From a virus: a DNA stretch of 25,995 bases. The notes under the pieces were generated by a model. The model was given only the letters and a program-made list of their open reading frames with translations. It did no database searches and had not been told where the DNA came from. Below, piece after piece: positions 20,290-25,995 of this stretch; within the stretch, counting starts at the first letter, position 1, and each line of letters opens with the position of its first letter. A program made the position numbers and the translations under genes. The stretch spans positions 1 through 25,995 of the IMG/VR virus record IMGVR_UViG_3300019487_000539; one strand, 5' to 3'.

Positions 20290-22550
20290 GGAGCCATGAT
20301 CCCCTTCTTTTCAACCGCCTTCCGTTTCAACACTTTTTTCAGAATCTCTTTCTGATCTAGAGTTTGCACCGGGCGCGGCTTGACCCTATTGATTTTAGTG
20401 CGTAGAGCCTGTTTTGCCAATTCGACCTGTGCCATCTTGCCGGAAGTCAGGAGGCTCCTAGTCATCGCGTCGAAGTAAATCAACTCCCACGCCGGCCGGG
20501 TGATAAACTGCGGCGACTCCGGGTTAGCTGGGTCGCCAACCACCAGCCGCAGCCAGGCGATATGCGGGTCCAGGATCGTAATGTTGAGCCGCGGCGTAAT
20601 GGAAGGCAGGACATAGCGGATTAAGTCCCTGGCGGCCTTCTCGTCTTTCACGTCGTATCCGAGCTCGCGCACGGCGACGAGCGGCAAAATCCAGGTGTAG
20701 GTGTAGTAACCGTAAAGCTGCGATAGATGCAGGCAGGCTTCGTCGGCCCCCCACGGTTCTTTGAACTTGTGCATCCGGCCGTCCGGGAGCTTGATGCCCG
20801 CCGTGGCCCGGTAACAGGCGTCGTCAAAGTCGTCCCGGCTGCGAACGAGCGCCGCGCGAGTCGTCGGGTCCGTGGGGTCCCACTCATACAGCCCAACCAG
20901 AGTATCAGACAGGTCAAAGAGGTCCTGCGCGCTCGATACATCGTCGAGGATGTCAATATGCCCAGCGGTAAGCGTTTTGATGTCGTTGCGGATATTCATA
21001 TGCCCGCGGTTGGGACCGTGGCAGCGGATGCACGAGATACAGCTTTGAAGTCTCGTCGTGTACGGCTCTGGAATGCGATGATCTGAAACGATAAAATCTG
21101 GAGCGCTGTTTTGAAGAACACCAGCAGCGTTGAACAACAGAAACAACAGCATGCCGTTAGGGCGCTCAACGATTACTTCGGCTGCCGCGAACTCAAAGGC
21201 AATCAAGTTAAGAACCGGCGAGTTGGCGGCTGCCACCTGATCGTCGCCGGGGTCTTCCGTCCACGTCGCTAGCGCTCCGGCCACGCTAGGACGCACGCCC
21301 TGGCCTTGGGCCATGTTGATAGCCCGCTCGCGGCCGGTGACGAAGCTGTAGAACATCGCCGCGCGGTTCTTGGAGCGGAGCTGATCGACCACCTCCAGGT
21401 CGATGCCGGCGTCAAGTAGCGCCTGCTCGAAATCGGTGTTGCCATCCACGCCAGCCTGCACGCCAGCCAGTTGGTAGTACAGGCCGGCTCCGTGCCCCAG
21501 GTCCACGCTGCTTGTAGCTCGGTGGACAAAGTACGGCGAGTAGGTGATAGCCGCGTCGGACTGCGTTAGCTCCACTAGTTTGTCGAGTACACCGCCAATA
21601 TTGGCGTGCCGGGCCGGCACGGGGACTTCGACGTTGGCGGCCAAGGCCCCCGTCCCGCTACGGCGGGTTTGCTTGGTCGCCGCATCGTCGATCTTGTCGG
21701 CCTGACGAACTAGCTCATCAACCGCGTCCCGCAACAGCTTGAGCGCCGAAAAAAAACCCGTGTAGTCACCATCCGTGCCGCCGCGGCGCTCGCGGTGTGC
21801 CCTGTCGGCGTCCGCGACGAAGCGTTTGAGCACAGCCAGGTTGAACTGCCGTCGTTTGGAAAGCTCTTGTTGCAAGCCGCCGAGCCGTAGGAACTCGGCC
21901 CACTCGCGTTCCACGTCGGCTGAGCGGATCGCTTTCAACTCGTCGCGGACTTTCTGCAACGCTTCGTCGGTCTTAATGAAAAAAACGTTGAGCGCGTCGA
22001 TGGTATTCGTTCGGGCGATGTCCAGCTCGTCCGCCAGAACCAGAAATTCATGAAAGTAGGGGTCGAAGGCCAACTGCTCCCAGGTGTCGATCAGGTTTTG
22101 CAGGTCATCGACTCGTGGCGCAAACACCCGTAGATCAACACGGATGATGTTAGGGTGCACCCACACTGCGTAGTGGATGAAGCTCGACTGCGAGACCACG
22201 AGATTCAGCACGAACTGGTTAACGCGAACGTGCAGTTCGTTCTGATAGCTGGGAATAAAGAGGTAGCGAAAAAAGGGGGTGTCTTTGACTGGATCGTACT
22301 TGAGCGCATCGGCCAGTGCGATCCGCACGGCATCGAGCGGCACCAGAAAGCGGCCGATTTGGTACGTCTTGCCGCCCGGCAGCGGCGCTTCCAGTGGATG
22401 GCGGATTTCTTCGCCTGGCTCAGCGTACGAAGCCGGCTGAAAGAGCGTCATCCACAACGGAGCTGCGCCAAGAAAGCTGCATCCCGCGAAGAGAGCCGCG
22501 AGCACGAGCAGTTCTCGTAGCGCAATTCTGAAAACGAAGGGGGCGCCCAA
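20286..22550 (-). CDS. Large exported CxxCH (cytochrome c-like) protein, 754 aa
   Basis: The TTG start (22548-22550) directly abuts the TGA of the upstream gene, with GAGG 9 nt away. A hydrophobic N-terminus (LRELLVLAALFAGCSFLGAA) is a signal peptide or, because a Cys follows, possibly a lipoprotein signal. Residues ~60-290 include long helices. CISCIRCH (504-511) is a haem-binding CxxCH with an extra Cys, followed by helical repeats (YEWDPTD..., YGYYTYTWILPL). The last ~50 residues are basic. The family is not recognised beyond the haem motif. It is coupled to the cytochrome c gene downstream, so they probably act together. Confidence 0.7.
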   Translation of the reverse strand: MGAPFVFRIALRELLVLAALFAGCSFLGAAPLWMTLFQPASYAEPGEEIRHPLEAPLPGGKTYQIGRFLVPLDAVRIALADALKYDPVKDTPFFRYLFIPSYQNELHVRVNQFVLNLVVSQSSFIHYAVWVHPNIIRVDLRVFAPRVDDLQNLIDTWEQLAFDPYFHEFLVLADELDIARTNTIDALNVFFIKTDEALQKVRDELKAIRSADVEREWAEFLRLGGLQQELSKRRQFNLAVLKRFVADADRAHRERRGGTDGDYTGFFSALKLLRDAVDELVRQADKIDDAATKQTRRSGTGALAANVEVPVPARHANIGGVLDKLVELTQSDAAITYSPYFVHRATSSVDLGHGAGLYYQLAGVQAGVDGNTDFEQALLDAGIDLEVVDQLRSKNRAAMFYSFVTGRERAINMAQGQGVRPSVAGALATWTEDPGDDQVAAANSPVLNLIAFEFAAAEVIVERPNGMLLFLLFNAAGVLQNSAPDFIVSDHRIPEPYTTRLQSCISCIRCHGPNRGHMNIRNDIKTLTAGHIDILDDVSSAQDLFDLSDTLVGLYEWDPTDPTTRAALVRSRDDFDDACYRATAGIKLPDGRMHKFKEPWGADEACLHLSQLYGYYTYTWILPLVAVRELGYDVKDEKAARDLIRYVLPSITPRLNITILDPHIAWLRLVVGDPANPESPQFITRPAWELIYFDAMTRSLLTSGKMAQVELAKQALRTKINRVKPRPVQTLDQKEILKKVLKRKAVEKKGIMAP

Positions 22551-22691
22551 TCAAGTTTCCTCTTCCTCTTCGTCGCAGTAGGCGTCTTCCAGGTCCGTGA
22601 TCCGATCTTCCAGCGACCGCAGCCGAAAGTGGAACACCAACAAGAGCAAGCCTAGGCATATCCAGGCGGCCAGTTCCATCGCCAGTTCCAT
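22551..22691 (-). CDS. 46-aa single-helix membrane protein with acidic tail
   Basis: ATG 22689-22691 starts MELAMELAAWICLGLLLLVF, a duplicated MELA followed by a hydrophobic helix (residues ~8-20). After it come a basic turn (HFRLRS), a charged helix (LEDRITDLEDAY) and a glutamate run. The second ATG, four codons later, is an alternative start produced by a 12-nt tandem duplication (22669-22692). Its stop touches the next start (TGATTG). It could be a spanin-like or anchoring peptide; unproven. Confidence 0.62.
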   Translation of the reverse strand: MELAMELAAWICLGLLLLVFHFRLRSLEDRITDLEDAYCDEEEEET

Positions 22692-22700
22692 CAGTCCCAC

Positions 22701-22865
22701 TCAGCGTGACCTGCATGCCGTGTGCTTCCGGTACTCCGGGTCGCTCGTGGTTCTGTTGATGAGTTCTTGGGCTTTTTGGCGCGACGTGTACAGCGTGACC
22801 TGCATGCCGTCGCTCAGATCGTCGAAATTGCCGCTCAGGATGATCCAGCGGGGCTGGGGGCGCAT
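22701..22865 (-). CDS. Hypothetical protein, 54 aa
   Basis: ATG 22863-22865 lies 3 nt after the stop of the metalloprotease gene (TGA at 22869-22871), so re-initiation is likely. The sequence RPQPRWIILSGNFDDLSDGM, then VTLYTSRQKAQELINRTTSD, has the alternating look of a small alpha/beta protein. The last residues (HTACRSR) are created by a 20-nt repeat of an internal segment in another phase. A longer open frame in a different phase covers the area but is Pro/His/Arg-rich and unlikely. Confidence 0.5.
   Translation of the reverse strand: MRPQPRWIILSGNFDDLSDGMQVTLYTSRQKAQELINRTTSDPEYRKHTACRSR
22702..22810. repeat. 20-nt direct repeat in the 54-aa gene
   Basis: CAGCGTGACCTGCATGCCGT occurs at 22702-22721 and 22791-22810. 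The upstream copy encodes GMQVTL and the terminal copy is read in a different phase and supplies the stop codon. Confidence 0.9.
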
Positions 22866-22868
22866 ACA

Positions 22869-23789
22869 TCATATTCTCGCTACGTGCGGCAGCGGCAACG
22901 GCTCAAGCGTCATAACGTCCACGGCGATATTGGTGCCCTTGATCCGATAGCGAACAGGCGGATCGCCCGGCGGTGGAGGCGGTGGAGGCGGCGATGGCGG
23001 CGTGTTGGCGCCGTAACGGGTCACTACCTCGGCCGCGTCGGGCGGCTGAATCCGCAGTATGTCGCCACGATAAAAGGGCTGCATCAGCGCCACAGGGCCG
23101 TTGGGAGCCAAGTGCGGCAGTCCCAGGGCGTGGCCCATCTCATGAGCGATCACCGCTTCTAAGTGAATCCGTCCCTGCAAGGGAGGGCCTTCGCCGGCAA
23201 ACCAAATTTCTCGCGAGTCGTACCGCTGCTGCATGACATCGTTGGCAGCCGCACCGCAAGGCAGCATGGAGTCGGCCAACACACCGCCTGGCCCGCCAAG
23301 GTCGGCCACTGTAAGGATGACGTTCGCTGTGCGGAGATTGACTTTATAGAACATACCGACGCCGCAGGCATCGTCCCATTGTTTCGCGGCGCGCTCGGCG
23401 GCGGCCTTGAAATCAGCGTCACCGACGCCCGGCAATGTGCCGAGCACGCTATAGGTAATCTCTTTGTGGGGCCATTTGCACGGTTCCCCGACAGCTTGCA
23501 CGCTGTCAGGCGTGCCGCAAATCCGCGGCTGAAACAGCGAGTGCTGAGTCACCGGGCCGGGATACTCGTCGGGCAATAAGCTAGCCCACGACTGGTACTT
23601 TCTGATGGCTCTGCGAATGGCTTCCCAATGCACATCCACCAGCTTCGCGGCCGACTGCGGCGTGATTTTCACTTGCTTCGACCAGGCCAGCCAACCCAAC
23701 TGGACGAGCCGCATGATGATTGTGGCCCAGACTTCCGGCGGAATGTCGAAGGACAGCGACAGTGCCTGCTTGGGTTTCTTACGTGCCAT
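22869..23789 (-). CDS. Matrixin (M10-type) metalloprotease with cysteine-switch prodomain, 306 aa
   Basis: This is a zinc endopeptidase. Its catalytic core shows HEMGHALGLPH (H216, E217, H220, H226) with the Met-turn VALMQPFY (M236). Upstream, residues ~30-85 form a helical part like the peptidoglycan-binding-type prodomain of matrix metalloproteases, ending in PRICGTPD (C91). This resembles the PRCGxPD cysteine switch that keeps the enzyme latent by zinc coordination, with one residue inserted. A Pro-rich linker (~264-277) leads to a short C-terminal part. No signal peptide is visible. The start is ATG 23787-23789, overlapping the previous gene by 11 nt. Confidence 0.8.
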   Translation of the reverse strand: MARKKPKQALSLSFDIPPEVWATIIMRLVQLGWLAWSKQVKITPQSAAKLVDVHWEAIRRAIRKYQSWASLLPDEYPGPVTQHSLFQPRICGTPDSVQAVGEPCKWPHKEITYSVLGTLPGVGDADFKAAAERAAKQWDDACGVGMFYKVNLRTANVILTVADLGGPGGVLADSMLPCGAAANDVMQQRYDSREIWFAGEGPPLQGRIHLEAVIAHEMGHALGLPHLAPNGPVALMQPFYRGDILRIQPPDAAEVVTRYGANTPPSPPPPPPPPGDPPVRYRIKGTNIAVDVMTLEPLPLPHVARI

Positions 23790-24141
23790 TGGACGTTCTC
23801 GTCTCGTTAAGCTGCTGCGGGCGAGGCACTTCACAGTTAGGGATGTTGTCGGCCGCCTCGCACCCCCACTCGTACATCTGGTCGGCCCACTTGCGGATAG
23901 CGGTCAGTTCCTCTGTCAACTCGTGATGAAGTCGCTCCAGTTTCAGGACGGCCGCGGCGACGCGCTCATTGCCCGTGCGGTTGGCTCGGCTCTGGACTTC
24001 CAGGCGGGCGATGTCCTTGCCTTGACTGTCGTCTGTAATGGTGCGTTCATCAAGGCGTTCTTCGGCAGTGTGGAGCCGCGAGAGCACTTCGGCAAATCGC
24101 TGCTCCACGGTGTTCTTCCAGTTGTCCCAGCAGCCGAACAT
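23779..24141 (-). CDS. Coiled-coil protein, 120 aa
   Basis: ATG 24139-24141 lies 3 nt after the TGA of the preceding gene. Most of the protein is one charged helix with heptad-like spacing (FAEVLSRLHTAEERLDER, then LKLERLHHELTEELTAIRKW), so a coiled coil is likely. A Cys-containing end (EWGCEAADNIPNCEV) follows. There is no classical signal peptide. It overlaps the metalloprotease start, so they are co-translated. It might be a lysis accessory or a partner of the protease. Confidence 0.65.
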   Translation of the reverse strand: MFGCWDNWKNTVEQRFAEVLSRLHTAEERLDERTITDDSQGKDIARLEVQSRANRTGNERVAAAVLKLERLHHELTEELTAIRKWADQMYEWGCEAADNIPNCEVPRPQQLNETRTSNGT

Positions 24142-24144
24142 CGC

Positions 24145-24330
24145 TCACCCGGTATATGGAATTCCAAACCTGTCCAGCAGTCGCCTGCCGTAGTAACACT
24201 GAAACCACAAGTCGCGATTGAGGTCGGCGACATAGGGGTTGTCGCGTCGGCAAACGCTCCCGTCTTTGACTTGAGCCCGGTCGCCTGGAGATTCCTTTTC
24301 GTCTTTCATTTCGTCTTTCATTTCTGCCAT
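24145..24330 (-). CDS. Hypothetical protein, 61 aa
   Basis: ATG 24328-24330 overlaps the end of the exported-protein gene by 13 nt, with GAGGCGG about 9 nt upstream. The N-terminus has a tandem MKDEMKDE (a 12-nt repeat), is highly charged, and the C-terminal half is more structured (PYVADLNRDLWFQCYYGRRL). Its stop is directly before the next start. No family recognised. Confidence 0.58.
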   Translation of the reverse strand: MAEMKDEMKDEKESPGDRAQVKDGSVCRRDNPYVADLNRDLWFQCYYGRRLLDRFGIPYTG

Positions 24331-24752
24331 AGCTTCCGCCTCTTCTCATCGGGCCACCAGCGCCGCTCGGTCATCTCCCGGTCATCCAAAGTGCGGCTCT
24401 TCCACAGCTCGTTCGTCCTCACAAACCCCTCGCCCCAAGATACCAAGTAGTCGCCGCGCTCCAATCTCGAAACCTTGAATCCAGAAAGCCCTTCCCAACG
24501 CCAGTCGCGTATCCGGTAATCATGTCTGCCGCCTTCGCGAAACAGGATCGCCGTTCGCTCGGCCCCGTCTCTCCCAAACGTGTTCCACTCGATGGAGTCG
24601 CAATGTTCAAGGCCCCAGTCGCGTGGCTGTAGAGCCGTGGCGGCGGTCGCGAAAGAAACCGCCACGGCCCACAGCGCGGCGCGAGAGAGAATCTTAGCTA
24701 TTGCGACCCTGCATATTTGTGCGGCAGCGGAGTGCGCGTATCGCTGGCCCAT
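24318..24752 (-). CDS. Exported small protein, start uncertain, 144 aa
   Basis: The mature part (about LQPRDWGLEHCDSIEW to the end) is rich in Trp, Arg and Asp with a beta-strand pattern (YRIRDWRWEGLSGFKV). It is preceded by a hydrophobic segment (ALWAVAVSFATAATA) that works as a signal peptide. I use ATG 24750-24752, which overlaps the holin-like gene by 55 nt. Closer starts would be non-ATG codons after the holin stop. The frame is open still further but that part is Arg-rich and unlikely. It lies in the lysis-type operon; role unknown. Confidence 0.55.
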   Translation of the reverse strand: MGQRYAHSAAAQICRVAIAKILSRAALWAVAVSFATAATALQPRDWGLEHCDSIEWNTFGRDGAERTAILFREGGRHDYRIRDWRWEGLSGFKVSRLERGDYLVSWGEGFVRTNELWKSRTLDDREMTERRWWPDEKRRKLWQK

Positions 24753-24937
24753 TTCTTGACGAGCCAGAGCAGCCCGGCGCTGGCGATGTCCACCAGTTCT
24801 TTGTAAGTGCCAAAGTCGAAGGAGCCTGACAGTTCGACGGCTTTCGTGGCGAAGGCTACAAGGCCGAACCAGAAAGCGACTTTCAGGACTTCGCCGACTT
24901 CGCCGGCTGTCACGGTAAACCTGGAAGAACCGAGCAT
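24698..24937 (-). CDS. Holin-like two-helix membrane protein, 79 aa
   Basis: ATG 24935-24937 has AGAGGAG about 10 nt upstream. Two hydrophobic helices are visible, VLKVAFWFGLVAFATKAVEL (residues ~17-36) and IASAGLLWLVKKW (~50-63), with a polar hairpin and a basic, hydrophilic tail. Size and topology fit class II holins, which permeabilise the membrane at lysis. It opens an operon that also encodes an exported protein, a coiled-coil protein and a metalloprotease. No recognisable endolysin is present in the window. Confidence 0.66.
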   Translation of the reverse strand: MLGSSRFTVTAGEVGEVLKVAFWFGLVAFATKAVELSGSFDFGTYKELVDIASAGLLWLVKKWASDTRTPLPHKYAGSQ

Positions 24938-24962
24938 TTTTTGAACACTCCTCTCTCACGTT

Positions 24963-25033
24963 AAAAGAAAAAGCCACAGCGGACAGTCACTCCTTGACTG
25001 GCTAGGGGGGCATCATTGACCCTCCGCTGTGGC
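24963..25033 (-). terminator. Composite terminator ahead of the lysis-type operon
   Basis: GCCACAGCGGA (24973-24983) and TCCGCTGTGGC (25023-25033) are exact reverse complements. Between them, CAGTCA/TGACTG makes an inner hairpin. On the minus strand the outer stem is followed by TTTTTCTTTT. It would end transcription of the methyltransferase unit; the following gene begins 26 nt later. Confidence 0.75.
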
Positions 25034-25097
25034 ACCCACCCACACTGCCCTTGTTTGCGGTTTTGCTCTGTCGGCAGGCGTCCCTGCTGACTATAAG

Positions 25098-25229
25098 CTA
25101 GCGTGACTGTCTGGAAAACTCAAGTCTGGTCTGGCTCACAGCATTTGCGGCCTGCGCAGGCTCATCGCATTCTCCGCACAAGTTCGACAAATGCCGCGCC
25201 AGCTTGGAGCGCCAGGACTTGATTTCCAC
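25098..25229 (-). CDS. 43-aa CxxC small protein
   Basis: GTG 25227-25229 directly follows the TAG of the methyltransferase frame, with AGGAGG 5 nt upstream, so initiation should be efficient. The peptide is basic and helical at first (VEIKSWRSKLARHLSNL), contains one CGEC pair and ends RLEFSRQSR. A single CxxC could bind metal only as a dimer or with other ligands. Function unknown. Confidence 0.55.
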   Translation of the reverse strand: MEIKSWRSKLARHLSNLCGECDEPAQAANAVSQTRLEFSRQSR

Positions 25230-25995
25230 CTAATCCTCCTCAAACAAGCTCCGCTGCCCCGTCGCGACCTGCGCCGGCTCGGCCAGTTCGGCGAACACCT
25301 TCCAGCGCTCCAGCCGAGCCGCCGCAAGGGCGGCATAAGCCGGCGATGCCTCGATGCCGATTCCGTCGCAGTTGTGCATCTCGGCGGCGATTAAGGATGT
25401 CCCCGTGCCGAGGAAAAGGGGTCCAGAACCAGCGGCTTCGCTGATTCTGGCCTCACTTTCTCGAAGTACGATTTTAGATGCTCAGGCAGTTGTTGAAACT
25501 GCTTGCCTGATAGCTCTAACCGATAAATTGAGCAAGTACAAGTCGGACGAAAGCCGATGGTTGTGCATTTATCTGGTGTATCCCAGCGATTGGCCAGCAG
25601 TCCAACTTGCGGCCTTATGTGTGCCTTTGCCGCATAGCTGCTACTTGACGGGCGCTTCTCTGCGTACTCTGTCTTAACTACCCTCGCCCAAGGACTGCCG
25701 CAAGCCGCGCAGTTGCCCGCCTCGCTGCACGACGCCTTGATTAGTGTCAGCGGGAGACTAAGGCTAAAAGAGGCATAGTGACTCACCCACTCCTTTCCCC
25801 CGCACTCTCGGCATGGTCGCTTCGTCATGCCCTTCGTTACTTCCGGCCCGATGTACAGCCGATGGCAGGCGTAGCAGAATTCGTACTTCGGCCCGCGACG
25901 TGGAAATGTCTGCACGCTCCGCATGTTCGCGCCCGCTGGGTTGCTGGCAGCGTCAAGCACTTTGCCATTGACGTGCCTCTTGTCTGTTGGTGATC
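25230..25995 (-). pseudogene. DNA methyltransferase, 5' end outside window, frameshifted in motif I
   Basis: The frame is open to the right edge and reads NPAGANMRSV, a zinc-ribbon-like CYAC...CREC, CAACGSPWARV and TIGFRPTCTC, a pattern of phage DNA N4-cytosine/N6-adenine methyltransferases. At LVLDPF the frame runs into TAA (25391). The adjacent phase continues exactly as expected with LGTGTSLIAAEMHNCDGIGI and ends QRSLFEED-stop at 25230. One missing base, or two extra ones, around 25411-25420 (CCCCTTTTCC on the minus strand) separates the two halves of the SAM-binding motif DPFxGTGT. It may be a real mutation, a sequencing error or programmed frameshifting. The catalytic DPPY/NPPY motif would lie outside the window. 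Confidence 0.72.

Noticed and set aside
22420-22872. 150-aa minus-strand frame starting MMYAPPAPLDHPER
   Set aside because: Pro/His/Arg-rich and overlapping the signal region of the 754-aa gene in another phase; the 54-aa and 46-aa frames fit better with gene junctions.
25136-25336. 66-aa Arg-rich minus-strand frame
   Set aside because: It lies in another phase over the intact end of the methyltransferase and the 43-aa gene, both of which have better signals.
1-25995. tRNA or rRNA genes
   Set aside because: I looked for T-loop-like GTTCRANNC words with flanking stems and for rRNA-like segments on both strands and found none I could support; a tRNAscan run would be decisive.

Overview
The window looks like a large piece of a tailed phage or prophage of a planctomycete-type host. 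A canonical packaging and head module lies on the minus strand: large terminase, portal, major capsid, scaffold-like and capsid-decoration genes. The host guess rests on three things. There is a gene whose N-terminus resembles the planctomycete-associated DUF1580 family. There are GC-rich palindromic repeats that read PSPPFGGEGW when translated, a type I associate with planctomycete genomes. There are also secreted CxxCH (c-type haem) proteins beside glycine/tyrosine-rich secreted proteins. No integrase, replication gene, tape measure or tRNA was seen, so lysogeny, replication and tail type cannot be decided here.

Layout, read in the direction of most genes (minus strand, from high to low coordinates). 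25995-25098: a DNA methyltransferase broken by a frameshift in its SAM-binding motif, plus a tiny CxxC gene, ending at a composite terminator (24963-25033). 24937-22551: a tight operon of small genes with a holin-like two-helix protein, an exported protein, a coiled-coil protein, a matrixin metalloprotease with a matrix-metalloprotease-like cysteine switch, and small ORFs. 22550-17905: two overlapping genes for exported CxxCH proteins, two secreted low-complexity proteins, a zinc-ribbon protein and a second two-helix membrane protein.

17903-14676 is an accessory block, mostly on the plus strand. It holds very small membrane proteins, zinc-finger proteins, a basic 42-aa peptide on the other strand, and a ribbon-helix-helix-like regulator facing a divergent promoter pair. 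It is dense in repeats: an 18-bp inverted repeat enclosing a 35-aa membrane protein, a perfect 55-bp direct repeat, a leader hairpin repeated before two genes, and two copies of the palindromic repeat. 14675-13955 has no gene I can support. 13954-13523 (plus) is the DUF1580-like zinc-ribbon gene.

13449-1 (minus) is the structural operon: scaffold-like protein, major capsid protein, decoration protein, terminator, probable small-terminase-position gene, TerL, two small genes, portal with a long coiled-coil tail, three overlapping small genes, then head/tail accessory proteins. One of these last carries the same C-terminal domain as the decoration protein. Genes overlap or abut, and many start at GTG or TTG directly behind a good Shine-Dalgarno.

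The most unusual parts are the enzyme cassette (cysteine-switch matrixin plus paired CxxCH proteins) in a phage context, and the repeat-rich small-gene block with its possible type I toxin-like element.
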